From NCBI GenBank assembly GCA_047626155.1, contig JBLHRR010000071.1, forward strand, positions 1 to 25,932: a stretch of DNA of 25,932 nucleotides, read 5' to 3'. Numbering within the stretch: the stretch's first letter is position 1; every line of letters starts with the position of its first letter. Both the position numbers and the translations under genes were made by a program. The stretch is from CALGLS01 sp047626155. Its GTDB lineage: Bacteria > Bacteroidota > Bacteroidia > Chitinophagales > Saprospiraceae. Below are positions 25,031 to 25,932 of this stretch, piece after piece. Under the pieces are notes generated by a model that made no database searches, was not told the DNA's origin, and worked only from the letters and a program-made list of their open reading frames with translations.

Positions 25031-25197
25031 CATAGTGCACTGGAAACTAAGTTTCGTCCGACTTAGAATAGGTTATTTTGGAATTAATTGGGGCAGAGAC
25101 GACGCGAATAGCCTTAGCTATTTAAGGAGTTTCTAACGAAGAGTAATTTTAAAAGAAGCAGTCAAAACGGATAGAACTTAGTTTACAATGCACATAG
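25031..25197. mobile_element. Fold-back (MITE-like) element, copy 2
   Basis: The 157-bp core 25036-25192 begins TGCACTGGAAACTAAG and ends CTTAGTTTACAATGCA. It is flanked by CATAG on both sides (25031-25035 and 25193-25197), a different 5-mer from that of copy 1. The palindrome centre AATAGC-CTTA-GCTATT (25107-25122) lies exactly in the middle of the core. About 50 central bases are identical to copy 1. It has no coding capacity. Confidence 0.8.
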
Positions 25198-25316
25198 TAA
25201 CAACGAAAAATTAAATCCCGATTTGGAAACGATTATGTAAATTAAAACGACCACAGGTAGAGTGGTTTACATAATCGTTTCCACGAAAAAAATCGGGAAA
25301 TTACTTTTAGTGTAAT
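25198..25316. repeat. Nested hairpin repeat with shared left and right tails
   Basis: Directly after copy 2 lies TAACAACGAAAAATTAA and ATCCCGATTT (left tail). A 17-bp perfect stem follows, GGAAACGATTATGTAAA (25225-25241) with TTTACATAATCGTTTCC (25266-25282), around a 24-base loop. Then comes a right tail, AATCGGGAAATTAC and TTTTAGTGTAAT (25291-25316). CCCGATTT and AAATCGGG extend the stem past a bulge. The tails recur singly at 17271 and 15192. Together with copy 2 and the terminator this fills the 375-base gap between the genes ending at 25018 and 25394. Confidence 0.65.
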
Positions 25317-25325
25317 CCATATATG

Positions 25326-25366
25326 AAAAAGGCTTTCGAAGATTAGTTTCTTTGAAAGCCTTTTTT
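25326..25366. terminator. Bidirectional intrinsic terminator
   Basis: AAAAAGGCTTTC (25326-25337) and GAAAGCCTTTTT (25354-25365) form a perfect 12-bp stem with a 16-base loop; there is a T run after it on the plus strand and an A run before it that gives a T run on the minus strand. It can serve both the acyl-CoA dehydrogenase gene and the convergent TPR gene. Confidence 0.85.
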
Positions 25367-25393
25367 GTTGGTGATTTATATGGCGTAATTTAC

Positions 25394-25932
25394 TCAATCG
25401 ATATGCACCCCTTCTAACTTATCCCTGAGTCCTACTGCTTTTCCCAATAATTGCTTCGTGTTCGTATTTCGTTTGATCAAATCGTCCAGACTTTTCTTAC
25501 TCTCTACAATATTATTGTTTTTTAAATCTATCAAAGCAGAGTACCAGAGCGCTTCATTAGCATATAAGGACTTATCCGGATGTTCAATGATCTGATAAAG
25601 TAATTGCTGAGCAAGATCGTCTTTCCCTAAATGAATATGGGTAAGTGCAGTGTACAATTTCAGGTCAAATCGCTCTGGGTTATCCGTGAGGCTATTGTTG
25701 AAGTGTTTAATAGCGAGGGGGAACTGTTCCTCCTCATAAGCCTTTTGCGCCTGATAAATATCATTTTCAAGGTCAGGGCCGCTATATACTTCAGATTCTC
25801 CAATTCTCTTGGGAAGAGTTTTGTCATAAGTATACACTTGTTGCACGAAAGAAATCGTTACCGGTAATTCATCTCCCCAGAAAAAATATTTTACAAAGCT
25901 AAAAGCCATAAAGGTGATCAGCAGCAGGATAG
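25394..25932 (-). CDS. Membrane-anchored TPR-repeat protein (N-terminus beyond the window)
   Basis: The frame stays open through the ATG at 25909 to the right edge, and the codons before that ATG encode ILLLITF, which continues into MAFSFVKYFFWGDE. So the hydrophobic membrane segment spans the ATG and the real start lies outside the window. After a periplasmic or extracellular linker, about 110 residues form three or so TPR-like helix pairs: DIYQAQKAYEEEQFPLAIKHF, FDLKLYTALTHIHLGKDDLA, ANEALWYSALIDLKNNNIVE. Such proteins in this phylum scaffold protein complexes; no partner can be named. It ends in a short charged tail. The terminator lies 28 bases beyond the stop. Confidence 0.75.
   Translation of the reverse strand, partial: ILLLITFMAFSFVKYFFWGDELPVTISFVQQVYTYDKTLPKRIGESEVYSGPDLENDIYQAQKAYEEEQFPLAIKHFNNSLTDNPERFDLKLYTALTHIHLGKDDLAQQLLYQIIEHPDKSLYANEALWYSALIDLKNNNIVESKKSLDDLIKRNTNTKQLLGKAVGLRDKLEGVHID

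Overview
The window looks like a chromosomal segment of a gliding or surface-adhesive member of the Bacteroidota, most likely Saprospiria (Lewinella/Saprospiraceae-like). This rests on type IX secretion (T9SS) sorting domains of both the A and B kinds, a giant SprB-repeat adhesin next to a PorP/SprF protein, cysteine-rich HYR-like modules with a dockerin-like segment, a lipoprotein form of TamA (TamL), an OxyR of Bacteroidota type, a TATATTTG-like -7 promoter element, and AT-rich intergenic DNA full of palindromic repeats. The species assignment is inference.

Layout. Bases 1-4008 (+) hold the 3' part of a very large secreted protein, open at the left edge. It has about nine HYR-like modules, one split by an inserted DNRLRE/CBM-like domain, then a CarboxypepD_reg-like domain, a dockerin-like segment, a cohesin-like domain and a type A T9SS tail. 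A strong terminator and a 162-bp MITE-like inverted-repeat element with 6-bp direct flanks follow (4045-4271). On the minus strand, read from 14115 down to 4345, come a small secreted protein of unknown function, a 2050-residue SprB-like adhesin (CUB-like, PKD, two P domains, 13 SprB repeats, type B tail), a PorP/SprF protein, OxyR and a small outer-membrane beta-barrel protein. The first three are plausibly one surface-adhesin unit: cargo, its SprF-type partner and an unknown accessory.

From 14.3 to 17.1 kb lie a membrane-anchored alpha/beta hydrolase (+), an uncharacterised conserved protein (+), a class IV aminotransferase with no canonical start codon (+), and a five-helix membrane protein (-) that meets it tail to tail two bases away. 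A TrmH-family rRNA/tRNA methyltransferase (-) and tamL (+) are divergent at 17.3-20.7 kb. A minus-strand operon rluD, luxC-like acyl-CoA reductase, nth (23581 to 20858) follows, then a divergent acyl-CoA dehydrogenase (+) and the C-terminal part of a membrane-anchored TPR protein (-) that runs off the right edge.

The most unusual content is in the intergenic DNA. A 157-bp fold-back element occurs twice (20678-20834 and 25036-25192). Each copy is an imperfect palindrome centred on the same 6-bp-stem hairpin, each is flanked by its own 5-bp direct repeat (TTTAG, CATAG), and each sits just after the stop codon of a plus-strand gene facing a convergent gene. A second repeat family (left tail, hairpin, right tail) is complete at about 25198-25316 and partial at 15192-15217 and 17268-17295. 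A third palindrome family lies in the gaps of the sprB-sprF-oxyR region. No rRNA, tRNA, CRISPR array, prophage, transposase or dedicated defence gene was seen.
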